A program made the position numbers and the translations under genes. The notes under the pieces were generated by a model. The model saw nothing but the letters and a program-made list of their open reading frames with translations. It was not told where the DNA came from and did no database searches. From VXNF01 sp964291305 (GTDB lineage: Bacteria; Actinomycetota; Acidimicrobiia; Acidimicrobiales; CATQHL01), in contig OZ219783.1 in the NCBI GenBank assembly GCA_964291305.2, positions 1,984,001-2,048,000 of the forward strand: a stretch of DNA of 64,000 nt. The letters are read 5' to 3'. Below, one piece after another: positions 26,914 through 35,164 of this stretch; the stretch's first letter is position 1, and each line of letters starts with the position of its first letter.

Positions 26914-26955
26914 GGATTCCGCATTTCCGCGTCGCGATCGGGAAATTCGACTATC

Positions 26956-26985
26956 TGGGATTCAGCTACTTGGGATTCAGCTACC
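26956..26985. repeat. 15-bp tandem duplication upstream of the ABC fusion gene
   Basis: TGGGATTCAGCTACT/C is present twice head to tail, with a partial third copy just before (26945-26955). It lies in the 167-base gap between the binding-protein and ABC genes. No other element was recognised in the gap. Confidence 0.8.
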
Positions 26986-27080
26986 TAGGCCGGCGGATCG
27001 ACGGCGGGCTTAAGCGAGGGCCGAGTCGGAGGGGTGCTAACCCAGCCCTCGCTCGAGCGATAACCGCCGGCTCCCGAGGG

Positions 27081-28244
27081 TTACTTCAGCAGTTCAGCCT
27101 GCTCGTCACCCGACATCTCCGCTGACAGGTAGATGTCACCGGGCAGGTCCTCACGGCAGGTAACGGGATTGGGGTCATTGTCGGTGGAATCCTCGAAGAC
27201 GATGCTTGGGTAAACTTCGTCTTCCGGCACCTCGCCCCCGCTGGCCAGGGCTACAGCCCACTGGATTGCCAGGCGGGCGTGGTCGTTCTGCGTAGAAACC
27301 GTCATCAACTCAAAGTCTGGGTTGTCGGGCTTGACCTCGTGGAAGAAGCAAGCCAGCACGTTGCCGTCAGAGGTCGCCAGCAACGGAATCGACCGGCCGC
27401 TCTTGTTGAACTCGGGCAGCGCCCCGACCAGAGACGGACCGAAGTCCGAGACAATCACGTCGATTTGAGAGAACTGGGCTATGGCTGCGGTAAGCACGCG
27501 CTGAGTCTCAGCAGGATCCCAGTTCGTGGGAGCGAACGGCTGCTCGCCAATCATGGTGTACTTGCCGGTTGGCTCTAGCACAGACGCCAGACCCTCGGCC
27601 TCCAGGACACCCTGGCTGTTACCCGGAGGGCCGCTTAACATCAATACGTTGCCGCCGTCGGGCAGGTTCTCCAGAATCCACTCACCCCAGTTTTCTCCTG
27701 CCAAAACAAAGTCCGTACCTATGTACTTGTCGAAGTCCACGCCTTCTTCGCCGCCGGCGGTAACCCGGTACGGCACGGTCACGACGCCGGCCTCGTAAGC
27801 GCTGCGCAGTGCCGGCAGCATGGCCTCGCCAGCATCGGCGAATACCACCAGCGCATCCACGCCCCGGGAGACCATGCCTTGGATATCCGAAATGGCCTTT
27901 TGGGTGTCGCCCTGGCCGTCTGCATAGTCGATGGAGGTCACCCGCGGGCACTTCTCGGCCTCGTTGCGGGCGGCTGCCGTCGTCACCAGACGCCAGCTGT
28001 TACCGCCAAAGCCGTCAGTGAAGCCCAGGCTGATTTCGTTTGGCCCGCACCAAGAGGGCGCGTCGTCAGCCGCGGCAGGAGCTGGGGCAGGCTCTGGAGC
28101 GGGTGCCGGGGCGGCAGGTTCTGGCGGCGGTGCCGCGGGCGCCGGTGCGCTGTCATCATCGTCGCTACCGCAGGCAGCGGCCACGAGCGCAAGGCTGAAA
28201 AAGATGGCTAGCGCTGCCAGCCACTTGGATCTGTGGGTTCTCAT
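27081..28244 (-). CDS. Sugar-type ABC substrate-binding lipoprotein
   Basis: A 387-residue secreted binding protein of the ribose/periplasmic-binding family. The N-terminus has a basic start, a hydrophobic stretch and a lipobox ending VAAAC at C25, so it should be lipid-anchored outside the membrane. Residues 28-62 are an acidic and then Pro/Ala-rich linker. The body has ISDIQGMVSRGVDALVVF, typical of this fold. The ligand is unknown. It lies between the two permease-bearing genes of the transporter. The stretch 26914-27080 before the next gene holds a short tandem repeat. Confidence 0.92.
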   Translation of the reverse strand: MRTHRSKWLAALAIFFSLALVAAACGSDDDDSAPAPAAPPPEPAAPAPAPEPAPAPAAADDAPSWCGPNEISLGFTDGFGGNSWRLVTTAAARNEAEKCPRVTSIDYADGQGDTQKAISDIQGMVSRGVDALVVFADAGEAMLPALRSAYEAGVVTVPYRVTAGGEEGVDFDKYIGTDFVLAGENWGEWILENLPDGGNVLMLSGPPGNSQGVLEAEGLASVLEPTGKYTMIGEQPFAPTNWDPAETQRVLTAAIAQFSQIDVIVSDFGPSLVGALPEFNKSGRSIPLLATSDGNVLACFFHEVKPDNPDFELMTVSTQNDHARLAIQWAVALASGGEVPEDEVYPSIVFEDSTDNDPNPVTCREDLPGDIYLSAEMSGDEQAELLK

Positions 28245-28277
28245 TGTCTGGGATCCTCCCGTGTTGGTGTTGTTGCC

Positions 28278-29309
28278 TCAGTCGGTTCCGGCCGTCGCCT
28301 CTGCCGCGCCGACCGGGGTTGCCGGGACGGGACTAGACGGGTCGGATTCCGAATCGTGCGCGCCGTGGCGGCGCAGTGAACTCCAGTCGAAGGTGTAGAG
28401 AGCAATTCCGATAACCAAAGCGCCGGCCTGCACGAGCGTGCGGCTGGCGAAGCCCACCCCGAGGGCAAGCACGAACTGGTTCAGCTGCTCGAGGAACAAG
28501 GCGGCCACGACGGTGGCCACCAAGTGGCCCCGCCCGCCGAGCAACGACGTGCCGCCGAGTACCACCGCGGCTACTGAAGGCAGCAAGAACTCCTCGCCTT
28601 GGAAAGCGGTGGGCTGCTTGAGGATGCCCGCCAGCAGCACGGCACCCAGCCAGTAGAAGACCTGTGCCCAGATGTAGGCGCCGATGCGGTGGCGGCTAAT
28701 GGGCCGACCAGTGGCGCGCATGGCCCGCAGATTCGCCCCCACTGCCTCGAAGCGGCGCCCGCTCACGGTGGCCTTCACCACTATCGAACTCAAGATGGTG
28801 GCACCTACGGCGAAGAAGACCGAGTGTGGGATGCCACCGGTGCGCCCAGCGGCGATGCTCTCTAGGAGATCGGTCGTCGTCCGAGGTATGCCTCCGGAGA
28901 CACCGAAAACGGCCGACAGCAGCAACGTATTTGTACCTAGCGTCGCCACGATGGGGTTCAAGCCCAACCGTCCGGCCAGGATGCCGTTGACAATGCCGGC
29001 AGCCACCGCCGCCCCTAGGGCGTAGGCCACCGACCGCAGCAGGAGCGAATCGTCGCCGTAAGCCTGGTGGGTGGTGATCACCACTGCCAGCGATACCGAA
29101 CCCCAGACCGATAAGTCGATCCCGCCCTGCATGATGACCAAGTTTTGGCCTAGAGCGATGATCCCCAGCACCGAGGCGAACGGCAGCATTCCCAGCACGG
29201 CCCCTCGGCTGATGCTGCTAGGGGCAAACAGTGCCCCGGCGGCGAATAGCAGGCCGACGGCTAGCGAGACGGTGACCAGGCCGCGAGACAAATACGATGG
29301 CAGACGCAC
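28278..29309 (-). CDS. RbsC-type ABC transporter permease
   Basis: A 343-residue membrane protein with about nine hydrophobic helices, the family segments LGIIALGQNLVIMQGGIDLS and VLGGTSLLGGRGHLVA, and a polar C-terminal tail of about 30 residues rich in Ser, Pro and Ala. It is expected to pair with the permease half of the ATPase-permease fusion. The binding-protein gene follows after 33 bases. Confidence 0.92.
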   Translation of the reverse strand: MRLPSYLSRGLVTVSLAVGLLFAAGALFAPSSISRGAVLGMLPFASVLGIIALGQNLVIMQGGIDLSVWGSVSLAVVITTHQAYGDDSLLLRSVAYALGAAVAAGIVNGILAGRLGLNPIVATLGTNTLLLSAVFGVSGGIPRTTTDLLESIAAGRTGGIPHSVFFAVGATILSSIVVKATVSGRRFEAVGANLRAMRATGRPISRHRIGAYIWAQVFYWLGAVLLAGILKQPTAFQGEEFLLPSVAAVVLGGTSLLGGRGHLVATVVAALFLEQLNQFVLALGVGFASRTLVQAGALVIGIALYTFDWSSLRRHGAHDSESDPSSPVPATPVGAAEATAGTD

Positions 29310-29356
29310 GACCTAAGCTCCCACCGGTACGAACCTTCGGCCAGCGGGAGGCTGGT

Positions 29357-30349
29357 TCACGAGTTGGCACCTTGGCCGTTGACCATCTGCACTTTGATGT
29401 TGCGCCGGCGATCTTCGGATGCCGCCAGTGCGCTGGTCGCATCCGCCAAGTCGAACGTGGTTGTCACCATCGGCGAGAGATCCAATCCGGTTGCAGTAAG
29501 GAAGCGAATCGTCTCTGGCCAGATGTCTGGAGAGCCAATCGTGCCGGTGATTGTTAGCGCCTTGGACTGGATCAGCCCTAGAGCTGCCGGCGCCGCTCCA
29601 CCCACGTTGATGCCGATGAACGCCAGGCGTGCGGCAAAGCCTGCGATGTCGAATGCCGAGGCCATGGCTGCCGGGTTGCCTGAAGCCTCGACTACCACGT
29701 CTGCTCCGGCACCGTCGGTGAGCTGACGCAGCTGATCGCCGGCGGGGTGTTCCGTGGGATCTACGGCCTCGGTGGCGCCCAACTGCAGTCCCAGTTGACG
29801 CCGCTGAGCGGTGGGCTCTACCAGAACCACGCGGGCGCCCATGGCTGCGGCCGCCGCCGTAGCGCTCAGACCTATGGGGCCGCCGCCGAGCACAGCGGTG
29901 ACCTCACCGGGCTTGGCTCCCCCGATTGTGCCGAGTGCGTGGTAGGCACAACTGAAAGGCTCCACGGTTGCACCCTGCTGCCAGGTCAGCTCGTCGGGCA
30001 GCTTGTGTGCCCAGTCCTCCCGGACCTTGAAGAGTTCCGCGGCGGCACCGCTGATAGAGAACCCGAAATGGTCGCTGCCGCCGTTGACGGTGCACTCACC
30101 CACGATCCGGTCCCCGGGCCGGAAGCGACGCACTTCGGCACCCACCTCCACCACTTCGCCGGTCCACTCGTGGCCTGGGATGATGGGAAATTTCACCGGC
30201 ATGATGTAACGGCCCGCCAACAGGTCGAAGTCGGAGTGGCATATGCCCACTTGCCGAAGCGCCACTAGTAACTCGTTCGGCCCTATACGCGGCTCGTTGA
30301 CTTCGCCTACCTCCGCCACGCCGGGCTCGGCAAACAATAAGGCCTTCAC
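29357..30349 (-). CDS. Medium-chain dehydrogenase lacking the structural zinc loop
   Basis: A 330-residue MDR-family dehydrogenase. The catalytic ligands are present (GICHSDFD, GHEW, and an E in the ATVEPFSCAYHA region) and the nucleotide motif is GGGPIGLSATAAA. The four-cysteine structural zinc loop is missing: the matching stretch reads GECTVNGGSDHFG, with one cysteine. It is the first gene of the leftward catabolic run, divergent from the zinc dehydrogenase at 30543, with two operator-like palindromes between them. Confidence 0.88.
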   Translation of the reverse strand: MKALLFAEPGVAEVGEVNEPRIGPNELLVALRQVGICHSDFDLLAGRYIMPVKFPIIPGHEWTGEVVEVGAEVRRFRPGDRIVGECTVNGGSDHFGFSISGAAAELFKVREDWAHKLPDELTWQQGATVEPFSCAYHALGTIGGAKPGEVTAVLGGGPIGLSATAAAAAMGARVVLVEPTAQRRQLGLQLGATEAVDPTEHPAGDQLRQLTDGAGADVVVEASGNPAAMASAFDIAGFAARLAFIGINVGGAAPAALGLIQSKALTITGTIGSPDIWPETIRFLTATGLDLSPMVTTTFDLADATSALAASEDRRRNIKVQMVNGQGANS

Positions 30350-30460
30350 CGTTTACCCCTTACGGCTTCCGAGAACGCCCTCAGACCCGACACGACTAAC
30401 CCGCGTAGCTCGCGCAACATCGCCCCTCGGTCTGTTTGACCCGTATAACAGGGTATGCAA

Positions 30461-30501
30461 CAATCGATTGCATAAGCGTCGCAGACTGTAACAATCGATT
30501 G
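30461..30501. promoter_or_regulatory. Two CAATCGATTG palindromes, 31 bp apart, in a divergent promoter
   Basis: The perfect 10-bp palindrome CAATCGATTG occurs at 30461-30470 and 30492-30501, each in the wider context AACAATCGATTGCA. A centre-to-centre distance of 31 bp is close to three DNA turns. The central CG and 14-bp near-symmetry fit LacI-family operators, and a LacI-type regulator is encoded at the end of the rightward arm. A possible -35 (TTGACC) lies at 30436-30441, but I could not fix a convincing -10. Confidence 0.75.
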
Positions 30502-30542
30502 CACAGTGCGCAAGCTAGAGCAAGCGCGCAAGAGGAATGCTG

Positions 30543-31625
30543 ATGAAGGCAGCCGTCTACTACGGGCAGGGAGATATCCGCTTCCAAGACATCACGTGTC
30601 CCAAGCCCAGCGACAGTGAGTTGCTCGTGCAGGTCACCGGCGTAGGCATCTGCGGCACCGACGCCACCGAGTTCGCCCGAGGCCCCAGCATGTTCCCCAT
30701 CCAACACACCGATCCGGTCACCGGCCACAGCGGGCCGATGGTGCCGGGCCACGAGTTCGCCGGAGTTGTGGCCGCCACCGGACCACGCACCTCGGGATTC
30801 GCCGAGGGAGATCTGATCACCTCGGGGGCAGGCATCTCCTGCGGTGCCTGCAAACCCTGCCAAGCCGGCCGCAGCAACCTGTGTCTGCGTTACTCCACCG
30901 TCGGCCTGCAGCGCAACGGCGCCCTCGCTGAGTTCACCACCGTCCCTGCCAGTGCCTGCATCAACCTGCGCAACCATTCCGTCGCTCCCGACGTAGCGGC
31001 TATGGCCCAGCCCATGTCGATCGCGGTGCACGCGGTGTCCCGCGGGCGCGTCACGGCCGGCGAGGGTGTCATCGTGCTGGGAACCGGCGGGATCGGTGCA
31101 TTTGTGGTGTACGCCGCCACTCAAGCAGGCGCCGAGGTAACCGCTGTGGACTTAGACCCTGGACGCCTTGAGATAGCCGCCGCCCTCGGCGCCGCCAATA
31201 CCGTGGCGGCCCAGCGCGACGTACGCCTGATCGACCTGATCCCCCATGCCAACCCGTCAGTGGTGTTGGAATGCACCGGCGCCGCGGCGATGATCGAAGG
31301 GGCTATCAAACTAGTCGCTCCCGGCGGTCGGGTGGTAGTAGTGGGTCTGCAGAAAGCACCTGTGCCGGTGGACCTGTTATCGCTGGCGATAAAAGAGAAA
31401 GAACTGATCGGCACGCTGGCACACGTATTCGGCAGCGACTTCGGACAGGCTGTGGAACTTCTGGAGGCAGGCCGGGAAGTGTGGCAACTCGTAGCACCTT
31501 CGGTGTTGCCCCTGGAGGACCTGGTCACTAGCGGCCTGCTGCCGATGGTTGAGGGCGGACCCACACCAATCAAAACCCTGCTCGACCCCAGGATCGACTC
31601 CCCCCGACCGACGGTCACCTCCTGA
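30543..31625 (+). CDS. Zinc-dependent alcohol dehydrogenase (threonine/butanediol dehydrogenase-like)
   Basis: A 360-residue enzyme with a full set of zinc motifs: GICGTD, GHEF, structural CGACKPCQAGRSNLC, and Rossmann LGTGGIGAFVV. An ATG at 30537 is possible, but the ATG at 30543 is better placed behind AGAGGA (30531-30536). Compared with its paralogue at 21261-22322, both start MKAAVYxGxGDIR, suggesting related substrates. It is the first gene of the rightward arm of the regulon. Confidence 0.9.
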   Translation: MKAAVYYGQGDIRFQDITCPKPSDSELLVQVTGVGICGTDATEFARGPSMFPIQHTDPVTGHSGPMVPGHEFAGVVAATGPRTSGFAEGDLITSGAGISCGACKPCQAGRSNLCLRYSTVGLQRNGALAEFTTVPASACINLRNHSVAPDVAAMAQPMSIAVHAVSRGRVTAGEGVIVLGTGGIGAFVVYAATQAGAEVTAVDLDPGRLEIAAALGAANTVAAQRDVRLIDLIPHANPSVVLECTGAAAMIEGAIKLVAPGGRVVVVGLQKAPVPVDLLSLAIKEKELIGTLAHVFGSDFGQAVELLEAGREVWQLVAPSVLPLEDLVTSGLLPMVEGGPTPIKTLLDPRIDSPRPTVTS

Positions 31626-31678
31626 GCCCAACACCGCTTAAGCCTGCCCATATCGAGCCCAGAAAACGGGAGAACACC

Positions 31679-32632
31679 ATGGCCAGCACTGCTGCTTCTG
31701 CTAGATCCACCGACTCAGCACCGGCGCCCGGCAGCACTGGTGGCACCGAACCCTCGAACGTTGGCGTTGGCTTCTCGGGCCTGGGGCGCATGGGACGCCT
31801 CATGGCAGCCAATCTCTCAGCGGCTGGCTTCGACCTCACAGTGCATAATCGCACCCGCTCAAAGGCAGAATCGTTCGCAGCCGAGACCGATGCCCGGGTC
31901 GCCGCCAGCGGTAGGGAGCTGGCCGAGCGCTCCTCGATCCTCATCACGATGGTGGCCGACGGACCAGCTTTGCGAGATCTGCTGGAAGGACCCGAGGGGA
32001 TAGCAGCAGGACTCTCCCCCGGCGACATCGTCGTAGACATGGGCACTACTGGACTCCAGCACACTCAGCTGGCACGCCAAACCGTTGAAGCGGCCGGGGG
32101 GCATTTCGTAGAAGCGCCGGTGTCTGGCAGCACCGCGGCAGCCGAGGCAGCCACCCTGCTGGTGATGACCGCCGGCGACGAGGCGGCCGCGGCGGCGGCT
32201 GGAGAGGTTCTGGCAGCCATGTCCTCACGAGTGCTGCATGTTGGCGGACCGGGTTCTGGGGCCGCCTTGAAGTTGGCAGTCAACTCGGTGCTCTACGCCA
32301 TCATGGAGGCAGTCGGGGAGTCGCTGGTGCTCGCCGAGCGGGCTGGCGTGCCGCGCCAACTTGCGCTTGAGGTTTTCGCCAACTCCGCAGTGGCAGCACC
32401 AGTCGTAAAGTACCGGCGTGCCGTTTTCGAAACGCCGTTGGAGGTTCCGGTCAGCTTCGCGCTGGATCTCGCAATCAAGGACCTGGACCTAACGCTGGAG
32501 TTGGCCAGTGCACTCGGAGCACCCATGCCACAGGCTGAGACCACCCGGGCGGTGTTGCGAGCTGCCTCGGCCGGAGGGCTAGGAGACGCCGACATCGGCC
32601 AAATTGCGGTGCACCTGCGCGGCAGCACCTGA
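31679..32632 (+). CDS. Beta-hydroxyacid dehydrogenase (3-hydroxyisobutyrate dehydrogenase family)
   Basis: A 317-residue NAD(P)-dependent dehydrogenase. After a 27-residue Ser/Ala-rich extension comes the Rossmann motif GFSGLGRMGRLMAANL; the substrate loop EAPVSGSTAAAEAATLLVM and the catalytic lysine in GAALKLAVN follow. Relatives reduce tartronate semialdehyde, succinate semialdehyde or sulfolactaldehyde, or oxidise 3-hydroxyisobutyrate. The exact substrate is unknown. It lies between the zinc dehydrogenase and lacI genes. Confidence 0.9.
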   Translation: MASTAASARSTDSAPAPGSTGGTEPSNVGVGFSGLGRMGRLMAANLSAAGFDLTVHNRTRSKAESFAAETDARVAASGRELAERSSILITMVADGPALRDLLEGPEGIAAGLSPGDIVVDMGTTGLQHTQLARQTVEAAGGHFVEAPVSGSTAAAEAATLLVMTAGDEAAAAAAGEVLAAMSSRVLHVGGPGSGAALKLAVNSVLYAIMEAVGESLVLAERAGVPRQLALEVFANSAVAAPVVKYRRAVFETPLEVPVSFALDLAIKDLDLTLELASALGAPMPQAETTRAVLRAASAGGLGDADIGQIAVHLRGST

Positions 32633-32663
32633 TGTAGTGCATTCGAGAGACAGCACCTGATGT
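32623..32663. repeat. 13-bp duplication including the dehydrogenase stop codon
   Basis: CAGCACCTGATGT occurs at 32623-32635, where TGA (32630-32632) is the stop, and again at 32651-32663. Confidence 0.88.
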
Positions 32664-32715
32664 CTTCCAACCTTTCTAGTACTAAATCAATCAGATGAAA
32701 TCAAAATAGCTTGAA

Positions 32716-33816
32716 TTGACGGAAACGTTAGCTGCGCCTCGGGGCGCCATTATCCACCCCAGCGGAGAGACCCACATCGCAGACATCACCCTGAAAGACA
32801 TCGCCCAGGCCACGGGGCTCAACGCCTCCACCGTCTCGCGCGCCCTAGACCCCTCTAAAAGCCATCTAGTCCGCAAAGAAACCGCTGCGCTCGTACGCCA
32901 GACCGCTGAGCGGCTGGGCTACCGCGGCGACCGAGTTGCCGGCGCCCTACGCCGTGGTGCTACCGGCACAGTGGGTGTAATAGTGGCCGACCTCGCTAAT
33001 CCGTTCATTACACCCATCATCCACGGCATCGCCCGGGCCCTAGCACCGCACAACATTTTGGCTATGGTCGTGGAGACCGACGACCAGAGCGCCCGAATTG
33101 ACGCCTGCCTGTCCCACCTGCTCAGCCGGCGAGCCGACGCCATCGTCGTAGCCGCAGCACGCTTCGCCGATCAGGCTGCGCTTGAGGACGCCGCCCGCGA
33201 CGCGCCCGTCCTCCTGGCCGCCCGCGGCATACCTTCGAGCCTGATTCCGCAGGTGCTGCACGACGATCGGGGCGGCGGAGTGTTGGCGGCCCGCCACCTA
33301 GCCGAACTGGGCCATACCCGTGTCACCCAGTTGAGAGGCCCTGCGGATGTCAGCAACTTCATGTACCGACACAACGGATTCAGCGAGGAGTGCAAGTCCC
33401 AGGGCGTGGAGTTGGTTGAACTTCCAGCTACTGCCCCTCGGCCGACTATCGCCGGCGGCGAACAACTCGCCAGGCTGCTGCTGGAGTTGCATGGAAATGA
33501 CCTCCCTACGGCTGTGTTCGCCCACAACGATCTAATGGCGCTGGGCGCGCTGAGCGTGTTCCGAGATCACTCCATTGAGTGTCCCGAACATGTCTCGTTG
33601 GTGGGCTATAACGACTCCGAAGCTCTCGAGCACCTGAATCCGCCGCTGACCTCGCTCGTCTATCCCGGCATGGAGGTTGGCCTCGAGGCAGGTGAATTGG
33701 CATTGAAGCTGATAGCCGATCGGAACTACGACACAGGCGACCACCTTTGCCCAACTGAGCTGCGCGCCCGCGCCTCGACTGCTGCCCCTAGGGCGGCTCG
33801 GGCACCAAACTGCTAA
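32716..33816 (+). CDS. LacI family transcriptional regulator
   Basis: An N-terminal HTH (ITLKDIAQATGLNASTVSRAL, about residues 24-44) is followed by a periplasmic-binding-like effector domain (GVIVADLANPFITPIIHGI, then AVFAHNDLMALGAL). The frame starts at TTG 32716; no ATG precedes the HTH, so the start is uncertain. The sequence GGAAACGTTAGC overlapping this point looks like a half-symmetric LacI-type site, which would favour a start slightly downstream. It likely controls the divergent catabolic operons through the CAATCGATTG sites. The gene's 3' end is duplicated beyond the stop. Confidence 0.88.
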   Translation: MTETLAAPRGAIIHPSGETHIADITLKDIAQATGLNASTVSRALDPSKSHLVRKETAALVRQTAERLGYRGDRVAGALRRGATGTVGVIVADLANPFITPIIHGIARALAPHNILAMVVETDDQSARIDACLSHLLSRRADAIVVAAARFADQAALEDAARDAPVLLAARGIPSSLIPQVLHDDRGGGVLAARHLAELGHTRVTQLRGPADVSNFMYRHNGFSEECKSQGVELVELPATAPRPTIAGGEQLARLLLELHGNDLPTAVFAHNDLMALGALSVFRDHSIECPEHVSLVGYNDSEALEHLNPPLTSLVYPGMEVGLEAGELALKLIADRNYDTGDHLCPTELRARASTAAPRAARAPNC

Positions 33817-33887
33817 GCCTGCGAGTCCGCTGCGGAGATCGTGCTGCTGCCCCTAGGGCGGCTCGGGTACCAAACGGCTAAGCCTGC
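33779..33887. repeat. 44-bp direct repeat across the lacI and lhgO ends
   Basis: Copies at 33779-33822 and 33844-33887 differ at two bases, with a 65-bp period. The first contains the last codons and TAA of lacI. The second repeats them and supplies the stop region of the convergent lhgO gene. Confidence 0.9.
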
Positions 33888-35074
33888 AGGCGCTTGACTG
33901 CCAGCTCGGCCAAGTGTTCGCCGATGGCCAAGGAGGCCGTCGCCGCCGGGGAGGGAGCGTTCAGCACGTGGATGAACCCCGGCGAAGTTTGAATGCAGAA
34001 GTCGTCTAGCAGCCGACCGTCGGCGCCGACCGCCTGGGCCCGCACTCCCGCCCCGCCCGGTAGCAGGTCGGTCGAGCCGACCTCGGGTACCAGCGTCCGG
34101 GCCGAGCGGGCGTAAACCGAGCGGATGCGTGACCGCCATAGCTCGGCGCTGCCGGCCCGCCAGTGTCGGGCCACGAGGCGCCAGAAACCGCCGAAGCGCA
34201 ACATCTCGGCCACGTCAAGAGCGTTGGGGCGGCCGTCCCGATAGTGCTCACGGCCTAGCGCCAGCACGGCGTTTGGGCCAACCTCTACGGTGCCGTCCAC
34301 GCGGCGGGTGAAGTGCACACCCAGGAAGGGGAAGGCCGGGTCGGGGACCGGGTAGATGAGCGATCGACACAACGGCGCGGCCTGCTCACCGAGGCGGTAG
34401 TACTCGCCGCGGAACGGGATAATCCGCACCTCCGGCGTGACGCCAGCCAGGCGAGCCACCCGGTCGCAGTGAAGGCCAGCGCAGTTGATGACCAAGCGGG
34501 CCTCGCAACTACTACCTCCAGCGTGCAGCCGCACACGCTCACCTAGCTCGACTGCCTCCAGGGGAGTTCCGGTGTGCAAGTCGGCGGGCAGCTCAGCGGC
34601 AATATGTCGAGCCACAGCAGCGAAATCCACCACCGCCGCCCCGGGCACCGCTAGGGCGGCGGTGCCGGTGGCGTGTGGCTCCAGTTCACGCAGTTCCTCG
34701 GCGCCGATGCGGCGCAGACCCTGCACCCCGTTGCGGCTGCCGCGCCGATGCAACTCCTCCAGCCGGGGAATCTGCGTCTCGCTCGTGGCGACCACCACCT
34801 TGCCACTGCCGCGGAACGGAAGTCCCGCTTCACCGCAGAGTTCCGCCATGGCCCGGTGCCCCCGCACACACAGCTGCGCCCGCAGCGACCCGGGCGTGTA
34901 ATAGAGGCCGGTGTGCAAGACGCCGCTGTTGTGGCCCGTCTGGTGGGAGGCAACCGTCTTTTCCTTCTCGATGACTGCCAAAGCCGCATCCGGCAGTCGG
35001 GCGGCTAGGGCCCGCGCCGTGGCCAGCCCCACGATGCCCGCACCGACCACAACCACGTCATAGCGATTGCTCAT
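33878..35074 (-). CDS. lhgO: L-2-hydroxyglutarate oxidase/dehydrogenase
   Basis: A 398-residue FAD enzyme oxidising L-2-hydroxyglutarate to 2-oxoglutarate. The FAD-binding VVVGAGIVGLATARAL is at residues 8-23, with SHQTGHNSGVLHTGLYY at 42-59 and VINCAGLHCDRVARL typical of the LhgO/DAO family; the C-terminal GFIHVLNAPSPAATASLAIG is also conserved. It is convergent with lacI and divergent from the helicase gene at 35165. Its stop lies inside the second copy of a 44-bp repeat. Confidence 0.92.
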   Translation of the reverse strand: MSNRYDVVVVGAGIVGLATARALAARLPDAALAVIEKEKTVASHQTGHNSGVLHTGLYYTPGSLRAQLCVRGHRAMAELCGEAGLPFRGSGKVVVATSETQIPRLEELHRRGSRNGVQGLRRIGAEELRELEPHATGTAALAVPGAAVVDFAAVARHIAAELPADLHTGTPLEAVELGERVRLHAGGSSCEARLVINCAGLHCDRVARLAGVTPEVRIIPFRGEYYRLGEQAAPLCRSLIYPVPDPAFPFLGVHFTRRVDGTVEVGPNAVLALGREHYRDGRPNALDVAEMLRFGGFWRLVARHWRAGSAELWRSRIRSVYARSARTLVPEVGSTDLLPGGAGVRAQAVGADGRLLDDFCIQTSPGFIHVLNAPSPAATASLAIGEHLAELAVKRLQA

Positions 35075-35164
35075 GACTCCACCGCTACCAGCACCGCTCC
35101 TGAGGTCATCGCAGTGCCACGCTAGCGACGGACGCGGTCACAGGGCTTAGGTAACCTCCGGGCC

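Noticed and set aside
30436..30464. Sigma-70-type promoter TTGACC with a -10 near 30459
   Set aside because: The -10 candidate is poor, so only the operator palindromes are reported.
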